NCBI GenBank assembly: GCA_964473555.1
Contig: CAYYPL010000005.1
Span: forward strand, 154,202 to 218,201
Length of the DNA: 64,000 nt
Reading direction: 5' to 3'
From: UBA11400 sp964473555
Lineage (GTDB): Bacteria > Bacteroidota > Rhodothermia > Balneolales > HLUCCA01
The notes beneath the pieces are model-generated. The model saw nothing but the letters and a program-made list of their open reading frames with translations, was not told where the DNA came from and searched no databases. Shown in pieces: positions 40,358-49,030 of the stretch. The first letter of the stretch is position 1. Each line of letters begins with the position of its first letter. Both the position numbers and the translations under genes were made by a program.

Positions 40358-42292
40358 TTAAAGAAAATCGACGATGTGTTTGGATTCGACATCCGCTAAC
40401 TCTTCATTGACATCACTATTCTCGATTTCACGTAACGTGATGTTCAGTTTTTTGATGCTTATACCTTTTTGAAGAGCGGTTCTCCTCAGTCGTTTGAGGT
40501 TTTCACACCGGATGTCGTCATCGCACAGGTAGATGGAATCAATGGGCTGGGCACGGTGAACTTTTGGAAGCATCCAATGACCACCTAGTACAGGATAACC
40601 CTGTAGGACTTTGCCGTGCAGATTAGGATCGTCGTCGAGGAATCCAACTACGTGTACATCGCTTTCGGTCGAGCTGAGTATGTTTTGAAGAGCAAGAGTG
40701 CCTTTTTCTCCTGCACCATACACCAGTACTTTTGTACCGGTTCGTTTTTCTCTGTTGAACCAATGATTTAAAGACAGAAATGTCAAACGGTATCCAAACA
40801 GAAATGTGAGTAAAAAGTAAATATTGAAGATGAAGTATTGTGCTATTTCAATGAGTGTTAACGCTTCGGTAGCTAGCAGAACCAGGCCAGTGATACCAAC
40901 AGCAGAAAAAATGCTAGCCGATGTATGTAATGTATTCGATAAGCCAAACTGATTCATTTTTTCACGATATAAACCGGTAGCCCAAAGAATCGATAACTGG
41001 ACCGTTAAAACGACTCCAAAGGTTCTTGAAAATGGAAATTGACCAGCTAAACCGGGGTTAATCTGTGAAATCAGGTAGTACGTTAACGCATACGCCGCTA
41101 TGATGAACCATGTATCAGTAAAGACAACCCAGCCTGTGTGTTTAGGAATCCATTTTTTTGAAAAGGAAACCATTAACCCATTGTTGAAAATGGCTATCTC
41201 GTTATACTTTAGTTTCTTTACAAAGTATGTCAGGGCAAGAACCAGCACAATCGTAACAGATAGCATGCGTTGCCATGTCTGGATTTGTGTAAAGATGAAC
41301 GCACTGATTGCAAAGAAAGCGGACACGAAATACAAAACTAGTACGGCATTTCTATGGCTTAAGCCAAGGGTAAGTAAACGATGATGGATGTGCATTTTAT
41401 CTGGAACAAACATCCCGTAAAGTCGATGTATGGGTGATTGATTTGGTTTTTGAGTACCCTTGTTCAGAAAACTTCCTAACCATCTTCTTGTCATAGATAC
41501 CAGGGTATCTGTAATTGGAACTGCCAGCACCAGCAATGGAAGCAGAACGGAAAAACCGGATGTAAACTGAGTAGTAGTTTGGATTGACAATATTGCCAGC
41601 ACAAAGCCGATTACCAGACTGCCAGAATCTCCAAGAAAGATCTTTGCCGGATTAAAATTATATCTGAGGAATCCGACCAGAGCTCCGGCTAGTATCAGTG
41701 CAAAAATCGATGCCTGAATTTGTCCATACAGAGTAGTTATTACAAAAATGGAAATGCTGGCGATAACAGCAATTCCTGAGGCAAGACCATCCAATCCATC
41801 AATCAGATTAAATGCATTGATAATCCCGACTATCCACAGGATCGTTATCGTGAAATCAAACACCCCCATTCCGATCGTCCCTACGCCCAGTTGATCCGTT
41901 ACATTCGAAATTTTGAATCCAGCTGAGAAAATAATAGCTGCAATCAAAAACTGAACACCGAACTTAATTGCTGCGGAAAGTGGTCTCAGGTCATCGATGA
42001 AGCCAAGAAGGAATAAAGTAAGTATGCAGCAAGCCACAATAATTGGGGTAAAGTCGGCGCCACGGAAAGATGGGAGTATACCAGGATAGACTGCATACAG
42101 AAATCCTATGGCACCCATTGAACTGAGTATTATAGCTAGTCCACCGATGCGAGGCATGACACGGGTATGAACTTTTCTACTGTCTGGAGCGTCGGTTGCG
42201 CCGATTTGAACCGCAAATTTTATTACCCATGGTGTTATGAACAAAGCCAGAACCAGAGGAACCAGAAATGCAAGAATGTAGAATAGTATCAT
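40358..42292 (-). CDS. WecA/MraY-type sugar-1-P transferase fused to PglF-like N-terminal module
   Basis: This 644-aa membrane protein is a fusion. Residues about 1-350 are a polyprenyl-phosphate HexNAc-1-phosphate transferase (DAPDSRKVH, GFIDDLRPL, NAFNLIDGLDGLASG, HHRLLTLGLSHR). Residues about 380-490 add four more TM helices, and 495-610 form a Rossmann-like domain (KVLVYGAGEKGTLALQ, VVGFLDDDP) like the first half of PglF/FlaA1-type dehydratases, without their catalytic SDR domain. It should start lipid-linked repeat-unit synthesis. The extra domain may sense a nucleotide or CoA. It follows the broken sigma-54 activator gene. Confidence 0.85.
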   Translation of the reverse strand: MILFYILAFLVPLVLALFITPWVIKFAVQIGATDAPDSRKVHTRVMPRIGGLAIILSSMGAIGFLYAVYPGILPSFRGADFTPIIVACCILTLFLLGFIDDLRPLSAAIKFGVQFLIAAIIFSAGFKISNVTDQLGVGTIGMGVFDFTITILWIVGIINAFNLIDGLDGLASGIAVIASISIFVITTLYGQIQASIFALILAGALVGFLRYNFNPAKIFLGDSGSLVIGFVLAILSIQTTTQFTSGFSVLLPLLVLAVPITDTLVSMTRRWLGSFLNKGTQKPNQSPIHRLYGMFVPDKMHIHHRLLTLGLSHRNAVLVLYFVSAFFAISAFIFTQIQTWQRMLSVTIVLVLALTYFVKKLKYNEIAIFNNGLMVSFSKKWIPKHTGWVVFTDTWFIIAAYALTYYLISQINPGLAGQFPFSRTFGVVLTVQLSILWATGLYREKMNQFGLSNTLHTSASIFSAVGITGLVLLATEALTLIEIAQYFIFNIYFLLTFLFGYRLTFLSLNHWFNREKRTGTKVLVYGAGEKGTLALQNILSSTESDVHVVGFLDDDPNLHGKVLQGYPVLGGHWMLPKVHRAQPIDSIYLCDDDIRCENLKRLRRTALQKGISIKKLNITLREIENSDVNEELADVESKHIVDFL

Positions 42293-42317
42293 GGGATGTT
42301 AATCAATGCAAAGATGT

Positions 42318-43133
42318 TTAATAGGGGAATTGCCAGATCATCGAAAATGGTAAATGTCTGGATTCAATCGTGTTTCCACGCGATAGTAGCGCACCCTGGA
42401 TAATGGCATTCTTTAGTTGACGAACATTGCCAGGCCAGTTGAAGCGTATGCATTCATGCAGGGCTTCTTTCGTCATTTTGAGGTGAATCCAAGTTGGATT
42501 GGCTTTTTTGGCTTCAGACAGAAAGATTTCAACCAATGAGTGGATGTCTTCTGGTCGTTCTCTGAGAGGTGGGAGTATGATTGAAACAGCATTCAATAGT
42601 ACAATCAATTTTTCCCAGGTATCGGTCTTGACTAGTTCTTGGAAGGCATCCTGGCTGATGGATATGATCAATCTGGGTGAGGATGAAACAGTGTATCTGA
42701 ACAATTGATGACAACCGTGCAGGTAAGACTCAATGATGTTCATCATGAACGACGGGGTTAGTTCGGAGAACTTATTCAGATATAGGGTTCCGTTTCGAGC
42801 TGCCTCCAACACTTCAAATTTCAACTGTACGTGACCATTTTCAACACTTATGGTTTCCCAGAATGCCTGTTTAACTTCATCTTCGTTCGTGCTCATGCAA
42901 TAAAAGGATACAAAAGGTCCATCTGATCGGGTGCTATTTCGGTGAATGGCTTGTGCAAGATTTTTTTTCCCAACTCCACTTTCGCCGATCAAAATCAGGT
43001 GTTTATCCAGACGCGAGACACGTTTTACTTTTTCGTAGATGTCTTTCATAAGCGGACTGCTGGTCTGGAAACTCATGTCGGTTTCTGCCGCAGTATCTGT
43101 TTTTGGTGCGCCTTTGACCTTTTTCAGTTTCAT
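42318..43133 (-). CDS. degenerate sigma-54 activator-like AAA+ protein
   Basis: This 271-aa protein aligns with the central domain of sigma-54 activators but has lost key parts. Walker A GESGVGKK (50-57) is kept. The GAFTGA loop is missing, and the region reads ENGHVQLKFEVLEAA. Walker B is GTLYLNKF (Asp to Asn, Glu to Lys). The R-finger region PPLRERPEDI and WPGNVRQLKN are kept, but there is no C-terminal DNA-binding domain. It could bind ATP but not drive sigma-54 remodelling; an inhibitor or scaffold role is plausible. It lies within the polysaccharide operon. Confidence 0.85.
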   Translation of the reverse strand: MKLKKVKGAPKTDTAAETDMSFQTSSPLMKDIYEKVKRVSRLDKHLILIGESGVGKKNLAQAIHRNSTRSDGPFVSFYCMSTNEDEVKQAFWETISVENGHVQLKFEVLEAARNGTLYLNKFSELTPSFMMNIIESYLHGCHQLFRYTVSSSPRLIISISQDAFQELVKTDTWEKLIVLLNAVSIILPPLRERPEDIHSLVEIFLSEAKKANPTWIHLKMTKEALHECIRFNWPGNVRQLKNAIIQGALLSRGNTIESRHLPFSMIWQFPY

Positions 43134-43137
43134 TGGT

Positions 43138-44112
43138 TTACAATTGGATGGTTATACCTACCTGATGGAATTGTTCTGTTGTCAATTTTTCAGGAGCTAT
43201 CATATAATCGAGTTGAAATAAACCTATCTGAATTCCCAAACCTGCTCGTGGCATAAACTTGGATTGATCGAAGTTGATGAGTAGTCCACCTCTGAGGTTC
43301 AGCCCAGCAATCGGAACCAGTTCCAGACCACCTTTGTACCAAAGTCCATCTTCACCGAACTTTTTCTCATTTGAAAAAGAAAGGGACATATAGGTTCTCT
43401 CTTCGATTGGGAATCTAAATGAAGCTCCTAATTCTAAAATTTGTTGCCCTTGTTGAGTTCCGAGAGTGGTCAGACCGGTTTCAATAATTTCATACGTAGT
43501 CTCATTCCCTAATCCTCTTAACACAGCCGCATACGATACGGGCCCGTCAGGTGCATACACCAGGCCAAGATCTATTGAATAGTTCCAGAAATGAGACACT
43601 CTATTTGATGTTGAGTAAGACAAACTTTGAAGAATGCCCAAGCTAAAGTACGTACTGAAGCTCACCGCATAAGCCAAATCTGCTCTATACATCATTAAAT
43701 CAGGTTCTGGGCCGTTGATTGAACCCGCAAATGGAAGGTTATCCCATTCTCGATGTGCCAGAGCCAGTCTTGTATTGAAATGATGATGACCAAATGAAAT
43801 TGAAGGCATCGACAAGCTATGAACTACCAACTCGTTCTCCCAATTGTGGTTGGAGTTAACCTGTAGGTAACCTGGTAGTATACTCAATCCAGCTATGGCG
43901 GGGTTAATCCCTATAGATGGTCTTCCGTACACATCTGATATGGTGGTTGAGGCCATCGAAAGGGATCTGGTATCGAATAGCTGATTACTTAGTGCGCCTT
44001 TTCGGTTGTTATCACTCAGCGATTGAGCTTCCAAGGATAACTGGAACATCACCAACACAATCGCAGTCGTGAAGACTAACTTGGAGATTTTATTTTTAGT
44101 ATCGTTTTTCAT
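43138..44112 (-). CDS. PorV/PorP-like outer-membrane beta-barrel protein
   Basis: This 324-aa protein has an N-terminal signal peptide (TTAIVLVMFQLSLEAQ). The mature part consists of alternating amphipathic strands with GINPAIAGLSILPGYL near residue 68, as in PorV/FadL-like and SprF-type barrels, and ends with an aromatic/hydrophobic strand. In this locus it could be the outer-membrane partner for export, surface attachment or modification of the polysaccharide. It lies one base after the export lipoprotein gene. Confidence 0.68.
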   Translation of the reverse strand: MKNDTKNKISKLVFTTAIVLVMFQLSLEAQSLSDNNRKGALSNQLFDTRSLSMASTTISDVYGRPSIGINPAIAGLSILPGYLQVNSNHNWENELVVHSLSMPSISFGHHHFNTRLALAHREWDNLPFAGSINGPEPDLMMYRADLAYAVSFSTYFSLGILQSLSYSTSNRVSHFWNYSIDLGLVYAPDGPVSYAAVLRGLGNETTYEIIETGLTTLGTQQGQQILELGASFRFPIEERTYMSLSFSNEKKFGEDGLWYKGGLELVPIAGLNLRGGLLINFDQSKFMPRAGLGIQIGLFQLDYMIAPEKLTTEQFHQVGITIQL

Positions 44113-44113
44113 G

Positions 44114-44830
44114 TTAGTTGAAGACTCTGAAGATTCCGAATAGTATAATTACGTCTCGAAGGAAGTCAGACATTTCGTGAACGGCGTTCTCTTTTTTGGG
44201 TACAAACACAATGTCACCCGGACGCACGGAAATTTCAGGAGCATTGAGCTGTCCAATATCCAGATACTCGATAAGATTTAGGGTCTCATATCCGTTTGGC
44301 ATCGATTGGCGGTACAATTTGACCTTCTTCATATTCGCATCTTCAGTCAATCCACCTGCAGTCGATAACAATCTGAATATGGATGTTTGATCAACCACCG
44401 GATAGTTGTCGGGTCTGGCAACTTTTCCCAACACCGATACGATCATGGTATCGGTGTTCCTTACTGAAATGGTAAGATTAATATCGCCTTTGATGAACTC
44501 AGCCAATTTAACTTCAAGTGTTCGTTTTAGTTCACCTTGAGTTAGACCCACGACCATAAGTTCACCAACTAGTGGAACGGCTATCGTTCCCATCCTCGAT
44601 ACGGTGGTAAGTGTATTGAAACTTGGTTGCTCCCAAACCAAAATCTCCATTTCATCGCCAGGGCGAATGATATATAAACTTTGATTTTCTGAAGTTTTAG
44701 CAATACGCTGTGGTTCGGTCTGGATGTCGGTTTCTTTGGGCAACATCGCGGTAGTACTGCATCCAGTGAAGCCGAAAGCGATCAAAGTAATGAAGTAAGA
44801 AAGTCGCGTGTAAAGTGGTCTGGTTCTCAT
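44114..44830 (-). CDS. polysaccharide export lipoprotein (Wza-like)
   Basis: This is 238 aa from the ATG at 44830; an in-frame TTG lies 9 bp upstream. The lipobox is GFTGC (Cys24). The Poly_export domain has YIIRPGDEMEILVWEQP, and an SLBB-like segment follows (VSVLGKVARPDNYPV, TAGGLTEDANMKKV, ISVRPGDIVFVPKK). It would form the periplasmic/outer-membrane export channel with the Wzz/CpsD pair encoded divergently. It heads the minus-strand arm behind a putative sigma-54 promoter at 44882-44898. Confidence 0.92.
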   Translation of the reverse strand: MRTRPLYTRLSYFITLIAFGFTGCSTTAMLPKETDIQTEPQRIAKTSENQSLYIIRPGDEMEILVWEQPSFNTLTTVSRMGTIAVPLVGELMVVGLTQGELKRTLEVKLAEFIKGDINLTISVRNTDTMIVSVLGKVARPDNYPVVDQTSIFRLLSTAGGLTEDANMKKVKLYRQSMPNGYETLNLIEYLDIGQLNAPEISVRPGDIVFVPKKENAVHEMSDFLRDVIILFGIFRVFN

Positions 44831-44881
44831 GTAGGTCAAAGCCTTTTGGTAGGTAATCGTTAGTTAGACTACACCGATCTA

Positions 44882-44898
44882 CACAACAAGTATGCCAA
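44882..44898 (-). promoter_or_regulatory. putative sigma-54 promoter for the export arm
   Basis: On the minus strand the sequence is TTGGCATACTTGTTGTG. It has the -24 GG and correct 10-bp spacing, but GT instead of GC at -12. It closely resembles the fuller match at 53309-53325. It lies about 50 bp upstream of the export lipoprotein ATG. Confidence 0.5.
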
Positions 44899-45244
44899 GT
44901 TTGATTGAAGGGTCGTTTAAAAATAATTTTAAGTGTAATAAAATTTGATATTTATAATAATTATACATGGCACGGATATTCAGGGCCAGGTGAGTCGGTC
45001 GGACTACAAAGGGTAGTTTATACACATTGAAGGGTTTGACGTGAGTAAATACGTCGCTACTTATTCAATGGTGGAGTCTGATTTGGGTGACCTCAAAAAA
45101 AAATCACCTCAAAAACCCACTTCTGGGCAATTCTGAAGGGTGTTTACGAAAAGAGATGTTACGATTCGAGGAAAATTGGCATACATCTTGCAAACAGGCG
45201 ATTGTAATCAATTTTACTCTTCACTTTATAACGGGATTCATGAT
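44899..45244. other. divergent control region of the polysaccharide locus
   Basis: This spacer separates the two arms. On the plus strand ATGGCAC (44967-44973) is a perfect -24 element, but the -12 part reads TTCA, so I call it weak at most. GGTGA/TCACC around an A-tract (about 45087-45107) may form a hairpin. GGG at 45234-45236 probably assists initiation at 45245. Confidence 0.45.
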
Positions 45245-46573
45245 ATGTATGAAATTAAAGATGTTGCACAGGATATAAAGACTGCAGCGAAACGCAGGGT
45301 CTGGTTGTTGGTATTGACTCCGGTTTTGTTCGTATTCGCAGGGCTGCTGGCAATCTACTTTATAGAACCAAAATATCAATCAACCACAACGATTTTGGTT
45401 CAAAAAGATGAGACGTTAAATCCTTTAGTGCTTTATGAAATTGCAGTTCAGATCGTAAAAGATGACCGGATTCAGTCGTTGAACGAAATCGTTTATAGCA
45501 GATCAACGATGGAAATACTGATTGACAGCCTGGATTTAGACAGTCAAGTGAGAAATGAGGCAGAGAAACAACTCCTGATAGCCAAAACTCAAAAAAATAT
45601 TGGAACCCGACTCCGATCGAATGACGCTTTTGAGATTAGCTATATCGATAGTGATCCAATAAGAGCACGTGATGGGGCTACTTTGCTGACAAACCACTTC
45701 ATCAACACAAAACTGTTGATGGAAACTCGTAAACATGAAGAGATGGTCTATTTTTTCAGTAATAAACTAGAAGAACTCGAACAGATTGTTGCCGAACAGA
45801 GGAGTCAAACTGTAGCTATTACTTCAAACAGGATGCTTGAAATGCCAAGTAGTGCTGCTGCCCTGCAGGATCGACTTCAGGCTATTGATAATCAAATTGA
45901 TCAAGTATCCTGGAGGCTTATTCAGGAGCAGGACAAACTTTTCTCACTTCGAGCGTTTAGCGAAGAACCTGATCTCAATCAAGGTGTCGATCATTTATAC
46001 AAGCTGCCACTGGCTGAGATGCAGTTTGGTGAAGATTTGGTTTTGTTGCTTAACGAATATGAATCCATTCGTCAGCAATACACCGACAGTTATCCAAGGC
46101 TTCAGACATTAGCAATACAGATCAGGCAAATTTCAGAACGGATACATCCTGTAATCACGTCCAACATTGAGCGTCTACAATTGCAGAAGCAGGAATTTAC
46201 AAGTCAAAAACAGCGTGTGGTCAATGACATGCAGCACTACTTTGTTGCATCGCAGCGCGCTACTTCTCAACTATCTGATTTCAGTATCTATGAGGGCTTA
46301 CAGGCAGAGATGAGAGTGAAACTTGAGCAGGCCAAAATGACACGCGACATTGGTATTCAGGCGGCTGATCAGTTCATCCTTCTCGACACGGCAGTAATTG
46401 CTGAAGAACCAGTGTCTCCCAACAAGGTTGCGATTTTAAGTGTTGGATTGTTGTTAGGAGTCATTTTTGGGATTGTAGGTAGTGTGTTAGCTGAAATATT
46501 GGACACAACTCTTCGCGATGCGAGCGATTTACCCTTTGATAAACCGATTATCGCTTATATCACAAACGGATAA
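45245..46573 (+). CDS. Wzz/GumC-type chain-length determinant
   Basis: I chose the ATG at 45245 (442 aa, MYEIKDVAQDIKTAAKRRV); the open frame extends to 45140 but those residues do not look like protein. There is a TM segment at about 22-42, a long coiled-coil periplasmic region (RKHEEMVYFFSNKLEELEQI, QLQKQEFTSQKQRVVNDM), and a second TM near the end (VAILSVGLLLGVIFGIVGSV) preceded by PVSPNK. It controls polymer length with CpsD. It overlaps the next gene by one base (TAATG). Confidence 0.88.
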   Translation: MYEIKDVAQDIKTAAKRRVWLLVLTPVLFVFAGLLAIYFIEPKYQSTTTILVQKDETLNPLVLYEIAVQIVKDDRIQSLNEIVYSRSTMEILIDSLDLDSQVRNEAEKQLLIAKTQKNIGTRLRSNDAFEISYIDSDPIRARDGATLLTNHFINTKLLMETRKHEEMVYFFSNKLEELEQIVAEQRSQTVAITSNRMLEMPSSAAALQDRLQAIDNQIDQVSWRLIQEQDKLFSLRAFSEEPDLNQGVDHLYKLPLAEMQFGEDLVLLLNEYESIRQQYTDSYPRLQTLAIQIRQISERIHPVITSNIERLQLQKQEFTSQKQRVVNDMQHYFVASQRATSQLSDFSIYEGLQAEMRVKLEQAKMTRDIGIQAADQFILLDTAVIAEEPVSPNKVAILSVGLLLGVIFGIVGSVLAEILDTTLRDASDLPFDKPIIAYITNG

Positions 46574-47307
46574 TGAGAGAAACTACTATGAGTAACCCAA
46601 CCATGTTCCCGCAAAAATTTGAGCGGTCACGTGAGATTAACAGCAGCGATGGTAACTGCGATTCATCTGAATTATTACCGGTTGTGCAGTCTCTACATGC
46701 AGTAACCGAGATTGATGAAAACATCATTGCTTTGAAATATTACAACAGTTTCAATTTCTCAAAGCTTGGAGCAATCTTAAAGAGTTCGGTTAAAATCATA
46801 GGTGTTACCAGTGCAAATAAGAGTGACGGAAAAACACTGGTGGCTACGAACATGGCCGTTTCATTAGCGACGGGTTACCGACAAAATACCCTGTTGGTCG
46901 ATATGAATTTTAAGAACCCAAACCTGCATACCATTTTTGGGACAACTCAACATCCCGGACTGACTGAAGCGATACACAACCAAGAAATTCGGGTTGTCCC
47001 TACAGGCATCAAACAGTTATACCTGATGACTGCAGGGGATAGTGCGAACCCTCCTGGGATCGAGCACACGCTCTATTTAAGACAAATTCTCTTGTCTCTG
47101 AGAAAGGAATTTGATTTCATCATCATCGACATGGGTTCAATCCATCCTGTCAAAGAATTTCCGATTCATTTCATCAATGAGATCGATGGCTTGATTGGTG
47201 TGATTGATAGTCGGAAAACAAAAAAAGCGGCATTTATGCGAATGTTCAAACACCTTGACGAATCGCAATTTATTGCATATGTATTTAACAGGGTTGAACC
47301 ATCATGA
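46573..47307 (+). CDS. CpsD/CapB-family BY-kinase-like ATPase
   Basis: This 244-aa protein of the bacterial tyrosine kinase fold has a Walker A TSANKSDGKTLVATNMA (near 75-91), Walker A' NTLLVDMNFKNPN and Walker B FIIIDMGS. The C-terminus lacks the usual tyrosine cluster (only one Tyr in the last 20 residues), so regulation by autophosphorylation may be absent. It pairs with the Wzz protein encoded upstream to control polymerisation and export. An alternative start is the Met at 46588. Confidence 0.87.
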   Translation: MRETTMSNPTMFPQKFERSREINSSDGNCDSSELLPVVQSLHAVTEIDENIIALKYYNSFNFSKLGAILKSSVKIIGVTSANKSDGKTLVATNMAVSLATGYRQNTLLVDMNFKNPNLHTIFGTTQHPGLTEAIHNQEIRVVPTGIKQLYLMTAGDSANPPGIEHTLYLRQILLSLRKEFDFIIIDMGSIHPVKEFPIHFINEIDGLIGVIDSRKTKKAAFMRMFKHLDESQFIAYVFNRVEPS

Positions 47308-47465
47308 CAATCTTAATTGGTATCATCGTCGCACATTTTATCGTCATTTTCAGAGCCAAACAGCTCATTAGAGAGAGTTTGCCACATATCACAATTTTTG
47401 TCTCAACACTGTTCATGGTCGTTTATGTCGTAATGATGATGTACACCATGAAAATACCGGGATGA
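47304..47465 (+). CDS. 53-aa two-helix membrane peptide
   Basis: The ATG overlaps the CpsD stop (ATGA) and the stop overlaps the Wzy start (ATGATGA), so it is coupled at both ends and is almost surely translated. It starts MTILIGIIVAHFIVIF and has two TM helices (about 2-17 and 28-48) separated by RAKQLIRESLPH. I recognise no family. It could be an accessory subunit of the polymerase or the kinase complex. Confidence 0.75.
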   Translation: MTILIGIIVAHFIVIFRAKQLIRESLPHITIFVSTLFMVVYVVMMMYTMKIPG

Positions 47466-49030
47466 TGAGTAATGCCATGGACAGAGTTAAACAACTAAGT
47501 ATGGAACCCACGTACCAGCGAGTCATATTATCTCCACTTAGACTCGATCGGGACAATTCGTCCGTATTATGGATGTTGCTTCTATTCGCAACGATTATGG
47601 TTACGGGATTGTGGTACTTCGATGGTAATATTCCATTGGTCACCGGAATCATGTACTTGACCCTGGTATTATTTATCAGTGTTTTCAAGATTGATTATAG
47701 TCTCTTTTTGTTGGTTTTCACGGTTATGCTGTTCGAACAATATCCAATACCCGATTTCCCGACCATAACGAATGAGGTGTCTTTTTTTATAAACCTGAAA
47801 GAAATCAGGTATGTCCCGTTTTTTGAAGCCGGAATGATCAGCCCTTTTGAGATACACCTTCTTTTCCTCACGTTTGGTTTGATGATACACCTGGCAATTC
47901 GCAAGAATTTCGTGCTCAAGCCAGTGACAGTGTGGATGCCATTTGTGCTATTCGTTGCCTTTTTTGTGTTCGCATTTTTGAATGGGATGCGCACCGGGGG
48001 CGACTTCAAAGTCGCCTTATGGGAGGTTAGGGCGTTGTTTTATTTGATTCTAATGTATGTGATAGTTCCTCAGATTCTGGAATCAAAAAAACAACTGGCT
48101 GGTATTGTCTGGGTGGTGATCATTGCTGTAACCATCAAAGCGTTTCAGGGGGTTTTAAGATTTGTTGAAATGGGATTCACTACTGGCGGGTATGCGGTTC
48201 TTACCAATCATGAGGACCCCGTTTTTATTGTAACTCTCCTGGTGCTTCTGGTTGGGTTCCTGCTATTTCGAACAGGAGGTAAACAGAAAGTCTGGATGCT
48301 TGTGACACTGGCCATTTTACTGGTTGGATTCTACGTGGCACAACGTCGGGCAACCTATGGTTCTCTCATCGTTTCCTTGTCTGCCATCGTTTTGATTCTC
48401 CCAACCCTAAAGCGAATTGAGTTCCTGAAATTTTTCGTGCCATTCCTTGGGGTTCTTCTGGTCTATGGATTTGTTTTTTGGAATGATGCGACTGGCACAC
48501 TAGCCAGACCGGTTCAAATGGTAAAATCAGCATTTGTTGAACCGGATATGAAAACCAATTTTTCAGACTACTCATCCAATCTGTATCGGGATAAAGAGAA
48601 TTATAACCTGGCTCAGACCGTTGTGAATCATACGTTGCTTGGAACAGGATTTGGTAAAAAATATGATCAACCCCTTCCACTCATCAACATACGGTTCACG
48701 CTCCGAGATTATATCCCACATAATCAGATCTACTGGATCCTTGTCAAAATGGGTGCAATTGGTTTCTTTACGTTCTGGTTTTTCTTTAATTCATTTGTCG
48801 CAAAAGCAACCCAGGTTTTCATCAGGGTCAAGGATCCATATCTAAAAGCTGTCACATTGATGATTGCGATAGCGGTAATCAATCAGATGGTGGTGTCTTT
48901 CTTCGATTTACAACTCACGTATTACAGAAGTATGACTTACCTGGGATGTCTGATGGGATTAATTCCGGTAATTCAGTGTATTGAAAATGAGCAAGTACTT
49001 GCCGACTCATTAGATAGTGAGTCCGTATGA
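47462..49030 (+). CDS. O-antigen ligase/Wzy-like polysaccharide polymerase
   Basis: This 522-aa protein has about 11-12 TM helices. A large periplasmic loop follows VGFYVAQRRATYGSLIVSL (the conserved R-R-x-x-x motif of the WaaL/Wzy superfamily), with a loop including GTGFGKKYDQPLP and HNQIYWILVKMG, also typical. It probably links repeat units at the outer face of the inner membrane. It starts within the stop codon of the 53-aa peptide and ends overlapping wzx (ATGA). Confidence 0.87.
   Translation: MMSNAMDRVKQLSMEPTYQRVILSPLRLDRDNSSVLWMLLLFATIMVTGLWYFDGNIPLVTGIMYLTLVLFISVFKIDYSLFLLVFTVMLFEQYPIPDFPTITNEVSFFINLKEIRYVPFFEAGMISPFEIHLLFLTFGLMIHLAIRKNFVLKPVTVWMPFVLFVAFFVFAFLNGMRTGGDFKVALWEVRALFYLILMYVIVPQILESKKQLAGIVWVVIIAVTIKAFQGVLRFVEMGFTTGGYAVLTNHEDPVFIVTLLVLLVGFLLFRTGGKQKVWMLVTLAILLVGFYVAQRRATYGSLIVSLSAIVLILPTLKRIEFLKFFVPFLGVLLVYGFVFWNDATGTLARPVQMVKSAFVEPDMKTNFSDYSSNLYRDKENYNLAQTVVNHTLLGTGFGKKYDQPLPLINIRFTLRDYIPHNQIYWILVKMGAIGFFTFWFFFNSFVAKATQVFIRVKDPYLKAVTLMIAIAVINQMVVSFFDLQLTYYRSMTYLGCLMGLIPVIQCIENEQVLADSLDSESV

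Noticed and set aside
44967..44983. Plus-strand TGGCAC as sigma-54 promoter of the Wzz operon
   Set aside because: The -12 part reads TTCA rather than TTGC; kept only as a weak note.
45140..45244. Upstream part of the Wzz frame
   Set aside because: 35 residues unlike the family precede the MYEIKDVAQDI start; the ATG at 45245 is better placed.
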